From assembly GCA_023487445.1 (NCBI GenBank), contig JAMDBQ010000018.1, forward strand, positions 37,200 through 75,269: a DNA stretch of 38,070 nucleotides, read 5' to 3'. Each line of letters opens with the position of its first letter. The stretch's first letter is position 1. This stretch comes from Candidatus Martarchaeota archaeon (GTDB lineage: Archaea > Thermoproteota > Thermoprotei_A > Marsarchaeales > Marsarchaeaceae). The notes beneath the pieces were generated by a model. The model ran no database searches. It was not told the origin of the DNA and worked only from the letters and a program-made list of their open reading frames with translations. Shown here piece by piece: positions 1 to 9,337 of this stretch. Position numbers and translations under genes: made by a program.

Positions 1-336
1 TGCACCCTTGTTTGAAGGGTTGGATTCAAGATGGCGCCGACTCGATGCGTCCCCCTTTGTAATAGCTGTTAAGAGTTCAACGTGTCTACGCCTGACCATG
101 TTCCTGATCAACTCGATCACGCCAACCAAGATGACCACATCAAAAAGTGTGGTCGCCGACTCCAGCAAAGTTGAATAGCCGGGATTAGGGTAAATTATTC
201 GTAACCAATTCGTATAGTAGTATAGAACTGTTGTAACCCATTTGATCAACACCGCCGCAGACGCTTTTGCTACTGACGCGATTACCGCCGCGATTACCGC
301 GCCCTGTACAGTCGACGGAAACGGTGCGAGAGTCAT
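1..336 (-). CDS. C-terminally truncated (window edge) putative membrane protein
   Basis: Minus-strand frame from ATG at 336 stays open to the window edge: MTLAPFPSTVQGAVIAAVIASVAKASAAVLIKWVTTVLYYYTNWLRIIYPNPGYSTLLESATTLFDVVILVGVIELIRNMVRRRHVELL...; two hydrophobic segments. Absent from the ORF track because it runs off the edge. Confidence 0.5.
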   Translation of the reverse strand, partial: MTLAPFPSTVQGAVIAAVIASVAKASAAVLIKWVTTVLYYYTNWLRIIYPNPGYSTLLESATTLFDVVILVGVIELIRNMVRRRHVELLTAITKGDASSRRHLESNPSNKGA

Positions 337-469
337 GCGTCCGGGTAGCTCTCACCAAAGGTTATAGCTTAAACATAATGAGACCACTATCATCGAGCCG
401 AGGGTTACAGCTTCGCCGCAGCGTTTTTCACTTACCCTCCTGTGCGACTCAGGTTCGCCTGCAAACGCA

Positions 470-1597
470 TTAAGCCGGATTGGCGACTCCTCCAACGGCG
501 TCATGCTTTAGATGTTTATCACGCCGACTTAGGGGTGGACTAAAGGTTTCTCCAAGTATTTCCTCCAACAGGTCGTTTAGGAAAACGAATCCAACTACGT
601 TTGAATCAGAAACAACTGCACACACCTGAGCCTTGATCGCCTGCATTTCTCTTAACGTGACCACAAGGTTGTTATCTGCCTTGACCAATGCGATTGGCTC
701 ACACACCTCTGTTACCACAGAATCTGAATAGCCGTTTATGTAAGCGATCGCAGCATCCCTTATAGATATTGCACCTTTCACCGATGCGGGGTCGGCCGCC
801 TTGACTTGGCGCTGGGAGTACTCAACAACGGGTAGCCTCCTATGACCCGCCTGGCCAAACACCGCCATGGCATCCCTTATCCTCGTAGTTGCATCCACTT
901 TGACACACAATTCGTAGGGTATCATAATGTCTGATGCTAGAAGATCGTCGATCTTGAGGACCTTGTTTATAAATTCGTGCTGAGTGCGGGTGATCACGCC
1001 TTCAACCATCGCCAATTCCATCAGGTTGATCACCCTCTCCTCCGTGGAGGGATCACTGCGCCTTTGCTGGCTCAGGCCCGCAAGGGATGACAGCCTGCTT
1101 CCAACCATAGTCATCAAATTCGCAGGTTTCCCCATCACTCTGAGGTAATGAGTCATAAAACGTGATAGACGCATCGCCACCTTCTCTGGGTTGTTTACAG
1201 CTAGATTCTTCGGCCACGCTTCCCCAACCACGAACACCACGCCTAGGTTAATGAACGCGAACAAAACGGCTCCGAGCGCACCGTAGAACACGTAGCCAGC
1301 CACTGTGGCTATACTCGTGAATACTAGGTTCACAATGTTGTCGCCTATTATTATAGCGTTCAGAGTCTCAGGCAGGCGTGAAACCAATCTGAGGACTAGG
1401 TTCGCCTGCGCGGATCCGTGAGCCGCCATAAGTCTCACAAGGGTCAACCTCAGTGACGAATAGGATGTTTCAGCTGCTGAAAACACGAACGAAAGACAAA
1501 CTAGGACAACATAGACCGTACCCAACACCAATGCGATGTACAATTGACACACATCATACAGGATTCTATGCTGAACCCTTAACGTGTTACATGTCAT
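470..1597 (-). CDS. CNNM/CorC-like DUF21 membrane protein with CBS domains
   Basis: N-terminal hydrophobic DUF21-like region (AAETSYSSLR..., GDNIVNLVFTSIATVAGYVFYG, VVGEAWPKNLAVNNPE) followed by a CBS-like pair (DIMIPYELCVKVDATTRIRDAMAVFGQAGHRRLPVVE). Confidence 0.8.
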   Translation of the reverse strand: MTCNTLRVQHRILYDVCQLYIALVLGTVYVVLVCLSFVFSAAETSYSSLRLTLVRLMAAHGSAQANLVLRLVSRLPETLNAIIIGDNIVNLVFTSIATVAGYVFYGALGAVLFAFINLGVVFVVGEAWPKNLAVNNPEKVAMRLSRFMTHYLRVMGKPANLMTMVGSRLSSLAGLSQQRRSDPSTEERVINLMELAMVEGVITRTQHEFINKVLKIDDLLASDIMIPYELCVKVDATTRIRDAMAVFGQAGHRRLPVVEYSQRQVKAADPASVKGAISIRDAAIAYINGYSDSVVTEVCEPIALVKADNNLVVTLREMQAIKAQVCAVVSDSNVVGFVFLNDLLEEILGETFSPPLSRRDKHLKHDAVGGVANPA

Positions 1598-1857
1598 CTT
1601 GGATTATTTAAGTGAATCTCTACACGCGTCGAAGTGCTTGACTCCACCGGTTGAACACCGACTGATTAGACGGCCCGAACTAGTATTGGAGCCGATGTTG
1701 GTATACAAAACTTTTAGGATCTTGAGATGGTTTGGTTGGTAACACCATAGGAACAAGGATGTTACCGACGATGCTTATTTCAAGATGAGACAAGTTTTAG
1801 GGTTCATTGGCATGGAGCTAGATTACATCGTTGTAGCAGAGTAGCGGTTTTCATCTC

Positions 1858-2286
1858 CTAAAAAGGCGTGGATGCAAATCTTGCGATTACAGATGACACC
1901 TCATCCACATATTTCTTAAATATGTTCAAGATGTCTCTTGAAGTGATTGTGCCAACAACTTTATCTCCATCAGTTATGACCATCCGACGGATTCCGCGCT
2001 TAACCATCATTTCAACAACTTCCTCGGTCGGAGTCTCCTTATCGCATCCAACGATCGGGGAATTCATGAGTTCGGACACTTTTGTTGTTGAGGGGTCTAA
2101 TCCCTTATCTACCAGTTTCTCCAAGAAGTCCCACTCGGTGACTATACCCACAGGCGTCTGATTCGTGGTGATTATCGCAAACCCCCGCCTTGACTGAACA
2201 AGTTTGCGTACGACCTCGGCCACGGTGGCAGACGAATCCACACTCACGAACTCGGTCCTCATTATATCTTTTGCTTTCATCACCAA
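1858..2286 (-). CDS. CBS domain pair protein
   Basis: Two CBS repeats: KAKDIMRTEFVSVDSSATVAEVVRKLVQSRRGFAIITTNQTPVGIVTEWDFL and KVSELMNSPIVGCDKETPTEEVVEMMVKRGIRRMVITDGDKVVGTITSRDIL. Confidence 0.9.
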   Translation of the reverse strand: MVMKAKDIMRTEFVSVDSSATVAEVVRKLVQSRRGFAIITTNQTPVGIVTEWDFLEKLVDKGLDPSTTKVSELMNSPIVGCDKETPTEEVVEMMVKRGIRRMVITDGDKVVGTITSRDILNIFKKYVDEVSSVIARFASTPF

Positions 2287-2408
2287 TGGCGTTCATCCAG
2301 TATAGATGGTATCCGAAATTTATTTATGTCGGAGCAGAGATTGGCTAAACCCCTCAATCACAGCGTGTAGTTATGGCTTAACGCCTGAGTTCGCAGTGAC
2401 CTCGGGCA

Positions 2409-3305
2409 TTAGCCGTACACCTTCTTTACAGCCTCTGCAACCGTGTTTCTTTCGCGTTCTGTCAAGGGTGATAGCGGCGGTCTTACAGGACCCACTCTGA
2501 ACCCCAACAGATTCACCATTTCCTTCACAGCCGCGGGGAAGTTTCCGATGAACATCGCTTCCGCGAGCGGCAGAATCTTCATCTGTTCCCGCATACCTCT
2601 TTCCAAGTCTCTCGAAGAAACTGCCTTAAAGATCGTTTCACACTCAGCCGGAGCTGCGTTGGCGAGTCCACTGACCACTCCATCCGACCCCAGCTCAAGC
2701 GCGGAGTAAATCAAGGAATCCGTCCCCATCATAACCGAAAACTTGCTGCTTCGAAGAGCAAGCGCCTCGATGTATGAAGGCATATCCCGCGTGGTGTACT
2801 TCATACCCAGAATATTGGGGTGATCAGATAGGCGCTGCAGAACTTCGAGTGGTATTTCGTTAAAAGTGTTCGACGGGATGTTGTATATTACAAGTGGAAG
2901 CGGCGAAGAATCGGCTATCGACTTGAAATGGAGATATATTCCCTCGGGCTTGGGGCGGTAGTAGTAGGGGGCGGTTGCCACCACGTAGTCAGCGCCCAAG
3001 CGAGCCGCGATTTTAGCATTCTCTATGACACTCATGGTTGAAGGGTCGGAGATCCCAGCTAACACCGGCACGCGTCCTCCAGCCGCCTCAACCGCGGCCT
3101 CGATCACCCGCTGCTTTTCTACGGGGTTAAGCAGAGCGAATTCGCCGTTGGTTCCAAGAGGAAAGATACCGTTGACCGATTTCTCGATCAAGTGGTCGAC
3201 GAACTTCTTAAATTCATCAAGATTCAGGGAATAGTCCGGGTTAAACGGGGTCACTACGGGAACAATTACGCCGCTCGGCTTAGCAGTCATGAACAAGCCT
3301 TTCAA
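2409..3305 (-). CDS. Dihydrodipicolinate synthase / KDG aldolase family protein (class I aldolase)
   Basis: GVIVPVVTPFNPD, GIFPLGTNGEFALL, YYYRPKPEGIYLHF, LVIYNIPSNTF, ILGMKYTTRD (Schiff-base Lys) are family hallmarks. Internal ATG (MTAKPSG) may be the true start. Substrate unresolved. Confidence 0.88.
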   Translation of the reverse strand: MKGLFMTAKPSGVIVPVVTPFNPDYSLNLDEFKKFVDHLIEKSVNGIFPLGTNGEFALLNPVEKQRVIEAAVEAAGGRVPVLAGISDPSTMSVIENAKIAARLGADYVVATAPYYYRPKPEGIYLHFKSIADSSPLPLVIYNIPSNTFNEIPLEVLQRLSDHPNILGMKYTTRDMPSYIEALALRSSKFSVMMGTDSLIYSALELGSDGVVSGLANAAPAECETIFKAVSSRDLERGMREQMKILPLAEAMFIGNFPAAVKEMVNLLGFRVGPVRPPLSPLTERERNTVAEAVKKVYG

Positions 3306-3858
3306 CCGGTAGCTATTAATCTAACATGGTGCCCGCGCATATGGGTCAACTTTGAAGGAATATCGGAGTTGACGATGCTAGATTTCAACTAGGAACATAG
3401 CTCAAGCACGCTGGACAGGGAGACGTCTCCAAAGCATTGTCAAGGCCAGTTTAGACACTGCCCTCGGCCCCATGTGGTTGGGTGCCATGCAACACACCCG
3501 CGATTTGGCGGACCCTGCGTCCTAAAATGACTAAATTGTAATGGGTCCTACCAACCAGTGCCGCATCTAAACCTCGTATCCAGTATGTCCCATCTAATAC
3601 CTTTTCGAAGCACCTCTTCAGGGGATAAAGGGGGTATACCACAAGCCCAATGTTCAAAAGCGGGTTGTGTGCCCAATACACTGAGCTTTCTCTCTTAACA
3701 GTCCTACGGCGCCTGGGTCAGAATTATCCATAGAGAATGCCTGGTACACATAGTATGGGGATCACAAAAGATTGGGGAAATGCTTTGCCCCTGCGGAACA
3801 ACAAATGAGTCAAATACTGGAAGAATACATGGCTTAAGCATAAGTTTATTATCATCGT

Positions 3859-5070
3859 TTGATTGCAGTGGTTCAAATGAACTATAGATACGTCCTTGTA
3901 GTAGGAATAGTGCTGATTCTTGCCGTTGGCGTGGGTTCAGCGTACTACTTTCTACACACTCGTTCCCCAACGGTTACGGTTCCACCATCTTCTAGCCCAA
4001 CCTCAAGCACCACCACGAGTTCAGGCGCATTTGACTTTCTTGTGTTCACCCAGAAGGGAATAGCCATGCTCATGTCTCCTTCTGGCAGCTTCCTTGGCTA
4101 CGAAAGGTTGTACAACCTGTCAACGTCAAGCCCAGTGCAGACCTTCTATTGGGACGAGTACTCGACCACGGCAGTTCCCTCTTCCGTGCTAGCGATTCCA
4201 CTCAATAACGGGACCATCCTCCTGTTCAACACCACAACGATGAAGGAAACCGGTAAGACGTCGGTGGGAAGCTCTATAGGTTTTATTGGAATACAGCTCT
4301 CCCCGAACTCAAAGTACTTGGCTGTGGCAGACGGCCCGTCGGGCGTGGTTGAGGTGCTCAGCGCGACGTCTGGGCAGGTGGTATGGCAAAAGACGTACGA
4401 CACACTTCAGGGAAAAACCGCTTACCCATGTGATGTTCGATGGTCACCCGATGGTAAATACCTACTCGCACCCATGAAGCTCAACGGAACAATTGACCTT
4501 ATAGATTCTACAACGGGTGCGATTACAAACGAAGCGAATGTGGCACCTACGTCCCAGCCTTACATGGCGTCGATCAATGCACAGGGAACCCAGGCAGTGG
4601 TTGAGTTTCTGACGAACAAGACCGACGGCTTCTACTCCTTCCCCTCCCTCAAACTAATCGGCACTGTCGCCTTCAACTCAACCCACTTCCTTCCACAAAG
4701 AGGCGTGTTCACGCCAGACGGAAGCTACTACCTAGAAGCGTCGGCTTCAACAAACCAGATAGCGGTGATATCCACGTCAAACCTGCATGTGGTGAACATG
4801 ATAAACCTTCCTCCAACCTCGGCTCCGGGCTTTGCTGACATAGTAATTGCACCAGGTGGCGCAACCGCATACGCAGTGCAGCACGGCAATCCCACAACCG
4901 GGGGCATAATATACCTGATATCCCTTTCCGAGCTTACATCGTCCTCGGCTGTCGCAGGTAGCATTCCACTTACCACCGCTCCCGCGATAGTTCTCACGAT
5001 TCCGTCAACCTTAGCCACGTACCTCGCCGACAATGTGCTTGAACCACCAGTTACGGGACTACACTGCTAG
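3859..5070 (+). CDS. Membrane-anchored YVTN-like beta-propeller protein
   Basis: N-terminal TM/signal anchor (YRYVLVVGIVLILAVGVGSAYYFL), Ser/Thr/Pro linker, then repeated blades (LSPNSKYLAVADGPSGVVEVLSATSGQVVW; WSPDGKYLLAPMKLNGTIDLIDSTTG). Confidence 0.75.
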   Translation: MIAVVQMNYRYVLVVGIVLILAVGVGSAYYFLHTRSPTVTVPPSSSPTSSTTTSSGAFDFLVFTQKGIAMLMSPSGSFLGYERLYNLSTSSPVQTFYWDEYSTTAVPSSVLAIPLNNGTILLFNTTTMKETGKTSVGSSIGFIGIQLSPNSKYLAVADGPSGVVEVLSATSGQVVWQKTYDTLQGKTAYPCDVRWSPDGKYLLAPMKLNGTIDLIDSTTGAITNEANVAPTSQPYMASINAQGTQAVVEFLTNKTDGFYSFPSLKLIGTVAFNSTHFLPQRGVFTPDGSYYLEASASTNQIAVISTSNLHVVNMINLPPTSAPGFADIVIAPGGATAYAVQHGNPTTGGIIYLISLSELTSSSAVAGSIPLTTAPAIVLTIPSTLATYLADNVLEPPVTGLHC

Positions 5071-5079
5071 TGTCACGCC

Positions 5080-5994
5080 ATGAGAGCGCCCAACCCCTTC
5101 TTCTTTGTGTACCTTTTTGCAAACCTCACAATTGTCCTTCCAGTCGCAGTCACCGGGGTCAGGGTGTACACCCTCTGGTACTCTCCTCTTGCGGACACTG
5201 GTAGAGTGACGTTTCTTTACCCCTTTGTCGGGATTATGACCGGCCTGACTCTGGCTTCCGTGCTTGTAGGAGTGTATCTCTACTTCCGGGAATCCCCGGC
5301 TTTCTATCCCCTTGAACGGATGAGTCCGCTTTCGATAATTAAGTCGCTGCTTCATACCAAGGTGGGCCGTGTTATTTCGCTCTGCTATCCGCCCCTATAC
5401 TTCGCATCATTCCTTATAGTGAGCGGCATGCTACTTGTACCTGGACTGAATGTGGCGGGAGCTCTGCTTCCACTCACAAACATCACATACCAAGGCGTCG
5501 GAGTCCCAGTCTTCGGAAGACTAGTTCCTAACGTGGACATGCTCATAGTGGGCATCGTGAACACAATCGTGCTTCTCGCCTCAGTGCTTCTCGGCTACTA
5601 CATCACTTCGCTCATACACACCTCACAGCTTATGGTAAGACGTGGGGTTAAGGGGTCGCTTGCAACAATGAGTATCCAGGGAATCGGAGGCTTTCTCGCA
5701 GCATCCACTCCAGCCGTGGGTACAACTGCCGTGATCTGCTGCCTCACACCGACAGGCGTGAATTCGCTGCTTTACCTTCTTTCGGCGTCCGTCCCGTTTA
5801 TAGGAAAGAAACTCGTCTGGAGCTATGGGGCGGTGGCCGGGCTCTTCTGGATCACCGGTGCACTGCAAGGCGCCGAGCTTCTGTCAACTACTATACTGGG
5901 CTTCGCTATGCTTGGTCTCTCCGTGTACCAGATAAGGAATCTCGTGGAGAGGCTAAGAAACTCTTCGCTCCTACTTGAGACAGTCCGCCACTGA
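5080..5994 (+). CDS. Polytopic membrane protein of unknown function
   Basis: 304 aa with multiple hydrophobic helices; begins 10 nt after the propeller gene ends, likely co-transcribed. Contains a GFLAASTPAVGTTAVICCLTPTGVNS segment. Confidence 0.75.
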   Translation: MRAPNPFFFVYLFANLTIVLPVAVTGVRVYTLWYSPLADTGRVTFLYPFVGIMTGLTLASVLVGVYLYFRESPAFYPLERMSPLSIIKSLLHTKVGRVISLCYPPLYFASFLIVSGMLLVPGLNVAGALLPLTNITYQGVGVPVFGRLVPNVDMLIVGIVNTIVLLASVLLGYYITSLIHTSQLMVRRGVKGSLATMSIQGIGGFLAASTPAVGTTAVICCLTPTGVNSLLYLLSASVPFIGKKLVWSYGAVAGLFWITGALQGAELLSTTILGFAMLGLSVYQIRNLVERLRNSSLLLETVRH

Positions 5995-5995
5995 A

Positions 5996-6934
5996 TCAGG
6001 GCGTATCCATTTCGACACTGCCTGTCTGACTATAGGCGTACATTAGTGTCATGATGGATAAGAAAAACGAAGAAGCGGATGCCATCGATGCAGCAAGCGC
6101 GATGGGAGATGGAAGCGAGATAAAGGCTGTGTTGAGTATTCCAAAGAGCGCAGGATACACGCTTAGGAAGAATGCAGATGCAGACGCACCCGTAAGCCGT
6201 TTCCTGAGTAAAGAGTAAATAAAGAAGCCCCCCGTCGAAACCACATATGCCGACCCGAGCAAGGCGTGCACCACAAACTGCGGGCCGGTGGTGAACTGCA
6301 GTATTTCCCTCCTTTCACCAAGTGGTGGCAGGGAGAAGAACCGTGAACCCGCGTTTAGATTGAGGTACATTCCCGAAGCGAATACGAGGAAGGATAGACC
6401 GAGGCAGAGTGTGCACAGCATCTGCGCCCCGGTGTCCCGCGTCCTAGAACCAGCGTCGGGGAGGGCGGCGACGAAACTCAGGAAGAGCGAGGAGATGAAA
6501 CCGAGCGCCATCTCGAAGCTCTCCGTGGAAACGCCCCCCGACGAAAGGAAGAGTAGCCCCTGCGCCGCTGCCCAAAACAACACAATCATAGAAGACACCC
6601 CAAGCAGGGCCCGACGTGTTTCGCGGTTCACCACATATACGGAAACGGCTGCGGCTGAAACTGCACCAAGAGCTCCGGCTGAAGCCGCGTGTGCAAGAAG
6701 CGGAGGCTCTGTAAATATGCTGCCCACCCTTGAAAATGGTATGAATACGTAGCCGTTCACGAAAATACCAGTAACCCAGACCGCGAAGTAGAGTGCAAAC
6801 TGCAAAGAGACGATAAGGTTCAGTACGTGAGTTCGAGCAGTAATAGTGTTCTTACTCTCCGCTCTTTTCGCCGTGTCAAAAGACCATCGTGCCCTTCGCC
6901 TGGTTGCTCTTGAGTGCGAACTCGGTAACTCCAC
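5996..6934 (-). CDS. Polytopic membrane protein of unknown function
   Basis: Several hydrophobic helices; downstream of the dsrE-like gene on the same strand. Start uncertain: the predicted N-terminus overlaps the dsrE-like ORF by 59 nt and looks non-membrane. Confidence 0.65.
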   Translation of the reverse strand: MELPSSHSRATRRRARWSFDTAKRAESKNTITARTHVLNLIVSLQFALYFAVWVTGIFVNGYVFIPFSRVGSIFTEPPLLAHAASAGALGAVSAAAVSVYVVNRETRRALLGVSSMIVLFWAAAQGLLFLSSGGVSTESFEMALGFISSLFLSFVAALPDAGSRTRDTGAQMLCTLCLGLSFLVFASGMYLNLNAGSRFFSLPPLGERREILQFTTGPQFVVHALLGSAYVVSTGGFFIYSLLRKRLTGASASAFFLSVYPALFGILNTAFISLPSPIALAASMASASSFFLSIMTLMYAYSQTGSVEMDTP

Positions 6935-7232
6935 TCACCTTTACCGCGGCAAGAAGCCTCTCCTTGGGTATTCCCATCACATTCATGCCGAAGGAGCATG
7001 CCGCAAGCTCAACGTCCTCCATTTCGAGCAGCTTGCTCACATAGTAGCCGAGGGGCTTCTGCCCGGGTAGCACGAGCTCCTCCGAATCCTTCGTCACTCC
7101 CTTCAAACCTTCCATGGTAAAGAACATGTACACACCCGATCCGGTTGCGGTTAAACCGATTGCTGTGATATAACTCATGTACAGCCTGTGGAGCTCCCCG
7201 GAGACCACCATTATGGTGTAGTTCTCACTCAT
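6876..7232 (-). CDS. DsrE/DsrF-like sulfur-relay protein
   Basis: 118 aa; YTIMVVSGELHRLYMSYITAIGLTATGSGVYMFFTMEGL... and Cys-containing VELAACSFGMNVMGI, as in the DsrE-like family; adjacent to YeeE and TusA genes. Confidence 0.75.
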   Translation of the reverse strand: MSENYTIMVVSGELHRLYMSYITAIGLTATGSGVYMFFTMEGLKGVTKDSEELVLPGQKPLGYYVSKLLEMEDVELAACSFGMNVMGIPKERLLAAVKVSGVTEFALKSNQAKGTMVF

Positions 7233-7509
7233 GGCTCGACCGCTCCTTGTACTCTACGTAGGCGACAAGGCCGCTCCACAACATGATGAGACCTCCGAAC
7301 ACGGCTGCATACGACACCCAGGTCACAGCTTGCATATAGGCTGCCACCTGCTGGAGCGGAACATAAACTGCGTAGTTTCCATGAGCAATAAGAGAAGCGT
7401 CGTCCGTCCGTATGTACACATCGGAAAAGCGGTACCATCCAAGGGCGAAGAGGACTAGAACGATCGGCGCTACAATCCGTCGTTGCGGAAAGCTATGCTC
7501 AGCCACCAC
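7225..7509 (-). CDS. Small membrane protein
   Basis: 94 aa, two hydrophobic helices; overlaps the downstream dsrE-like gene by a few nt and lies 10 nt from the yeeE-like gene. Confidence 0.6.
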   Translation of the reverse strand: MVAEHSFPQRRIVAPIVLVLFALGWYRFSDVYIRTDDASLIAHGNYAVYVPLQQVAAYMQAVTWVSYAAVFGGLIMLWSGLVAYVEYKERSSHE

Positions 7510-7518
7510 ATGCTCACC

Positions 7519-8751
7519 CTAAAGCAGGCGCTCCTGAACCTTCACCGCAAGCGCCACACCCGCAAGCATTGAGGCCAGAAAGAGCAGTCCGTCGTAGCCG
7601 AGCTGTGCAAAGTTGGTCCACATCAGGCCAACGTTGCATCCAAGAGCAATTCTCACACCCAGACCGACAAGGATACCACCTCCAAATCCTATCCCAAGCC
7701 TTCTGCGATCCCTCGGTATCCTTACCTTAAAATCGCCAGAGAGGTACGAGGCTGAGAAAGCACCCACTATAAGCATTATTACCATAAGCACACTCGTGTC
7801 CACAATCGGTAGAGAAGAGTTGTACCACGGAGTATTAAGTGCCAAGTTCACGCCGAAGGGCATCAAAATGTACTCGAGGAACCTTCCTCCATCAGAGGAT
7901 GTGATAACAAGGTAGTTAAACGTGTACCCTGCACCCATAACGAACACAAGTAGCAGGTCAAGAAAGAGAACCACGGTCGCGAGGTTAGTTCCCAATGGTT
8001 CCTTGAGTGTTAGCATGCGCCAGGCCCTTACGGACAGGCTACGGGGTTTTGAGCTTTGGTGCCCGCGGTTCACGACTATTCCTCCCGCTCCGGCCGCGGG
8101 AACAGGATCGGTAGACTTCATCACCTTGAACTTCGCGTATGTCCTGCGCTGCAGGTATATTCCGAAAATAATGAATGGAACACCCAGTATCAGCGCGGTT
8201 GCGCCAACCGATGCAGCAGATACCGTGTGGAACAGGTCGTATGGTAGGTACTCCACGTAACCACCCGCCTTAGTTGAGAGTAGACCCACCTGCATAGTAG
8301 AAAGCTGAACGGGCCAGACGAGCGTGGCAAAAAAGTACGTGCCAACCATCATGCCCGCAAGCTCAAGCCAGTTCTGAACATAGCCGCTTGCAGCCCTGTA
8401 AAGCATGGAAAGGTTGCATCCTCCGGCTATGGCAGCGCCGAAGCCGAAGATGAACGCCCCTACCACTATGTACCAGCCGCCGAAGTAGTTAAAGTAGTAT
8501 TGGTCAACGGCCGGAACCATGCCGAACGCGACGAGCAGACCTGGTACGAGAGCGGAAAGGCCAAAAAGCAGCATTAGACCTCCAAACCTGTCATAAGTTT
8601 TCGTGGTAAAAATGGAGGTCATCGCGTTTACAAAGCAGTAGTTACCCCTCTGAGCCACCCAGCCTAGGATAAAGCCGCTCAGCGCGAAGACTAGGTAGAC
8701 AAACGTTAGACCGTCGTTAAACAGAGGGTCTAGGATCATCGGAGGAGCCAA
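7519..8751 (-). CDS. YeeE/YedE-family (DUF395-type) sulfur-compound transporter
   Basis: 410 aa, many TM helices; two paired motifs FGFGAAIAGGCNLSMLYRAASG and GILVGLGVRIALGCNVGLMWTN; 7 nt downstream of tusA-like gene. Confidence 0.85.
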   Translation of the reverse strand: MAPPMILDPLFNDGLTFVYLVFALSGFILGWVAQRGNYCFVNAMTSIFTTKTYDRFGGLMLLFGLSALVPGLLVAFGMVPAVDQYYFNYFGGWYIVVGAFIFGFGAAIAGGCNLSMLYRAASGYVQNWLELAGMMVGTYFFATLVWPVQLSTMQVGLLSTKAGGYVEYLPYDLFHTVSAASVGATALILGVPFIIFGIYLQRRTYAKFKVMKSTDPVPAAGAGGIVVNRGHQSSKPRSLSVRAWRMLTLKEPLGTNLATVVLFLDLLLVFVMGAGYTFNYLVITSSDGGRFLEYILMPFGVNLALNTPWYNSSLPIVDTSVLMVIMLIVGAFSASYLSGDFKVRIPRDRRRLGIGFGGGILVGLGVRIALGCNVGLMWTNFAQLGYDGLLFLASMLAGVALAVKVQERLL

Positions 8752-8758
8752 GCGGTCC

Positions 8759-8995
8759 TCATCTCTTCGTGATCCTTACCCTGTAAGCGTCACCTTCATT
8801 TTGTACTGAAATCGGGTATCCAAGAGACTTTGCAAGCGCAGGCAGCGTCACCTCAACCGCGGGCTGGTGGTCCGTGAGTAGTTCAAGCGTCTGACCGGGT
8901 GTCATCTTCCTGAGCTTCTTTGAAGCGGTCATTTCGGGTATCGGACAGCATTCTCCTCTGAGGTCGACTACCTCACTTTGCAGATTTTCTTCCAT
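8759..8995 (-). CDS. tusA: TusA/SirA-family sulfurtransferase
   Basis: 78 aa; [52 protein letters not shown] with the CPxP active-site motif. Confidence 0.9.
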   Translation of the reverse strand: MEENLQSEVVDLRGECCPIPEMTASKKLRKMTPGQTLELLTDHQPAVEVTLPALAKSLGYPISVQNEGDAYRVRITKR

Positions 8996-9183
8996 GTTTG
9001 ATTCTCAATGAGATAACAATGCTCTATATTTATCTATTGGTCTCATAGTGCATTGTACCACGTTTTACTCGAACAGGCTGCGTGTGCAACATTTTTCGCA
9101 GGAACTGAATTTCCCACAGGATCAACTCACGGCTTACTAAGTGCATCCCGGGTTTCCGGGGTGTCGTAGGCTCACCCGCACGC

Positions 9184-9312
9184 AGGGGCGCCGCCCCTCT
9201 CAGAGGCAGCTGACCTAGGCGCGTGGAATCGACGCGCGCCACTGTGACATTCCGAAGGCTGGACGGAGAGGTGCTCAGCCAGCCCGCCCGTTAAGGCCGT
9301 AGAGGGTGGGGC
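9184..9312. other. Hairpin-rich intergenic segment (possible ncRNA or IS200/IS605 3' remnant)
   Basis: Successive inverted repeats: aggggc-gcc-gcccct (9184-9198); ggcgcg...cgcgcc (9218-9240); ggctgg...ccagcc (9257-9284); gcccgccc...gggtggggc (9282-9312). Confidence 0.4.
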
Positions 9313-9337
9313 CATTCATGCACCCAGAAGTCCCTAT

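Noticed and set aside
3451-3681. 76-aa minus-strand ORF between the aldolase-family and propeller genes
   Set aside because: No recognisable family or clear promoter; cannot be distinguished from a chance ORF.
6288-6752. 154-aa plus-strand ORF
   Set aside because: Antisense to a clear membrane-protein gene; composition typical of a shadow ORF.
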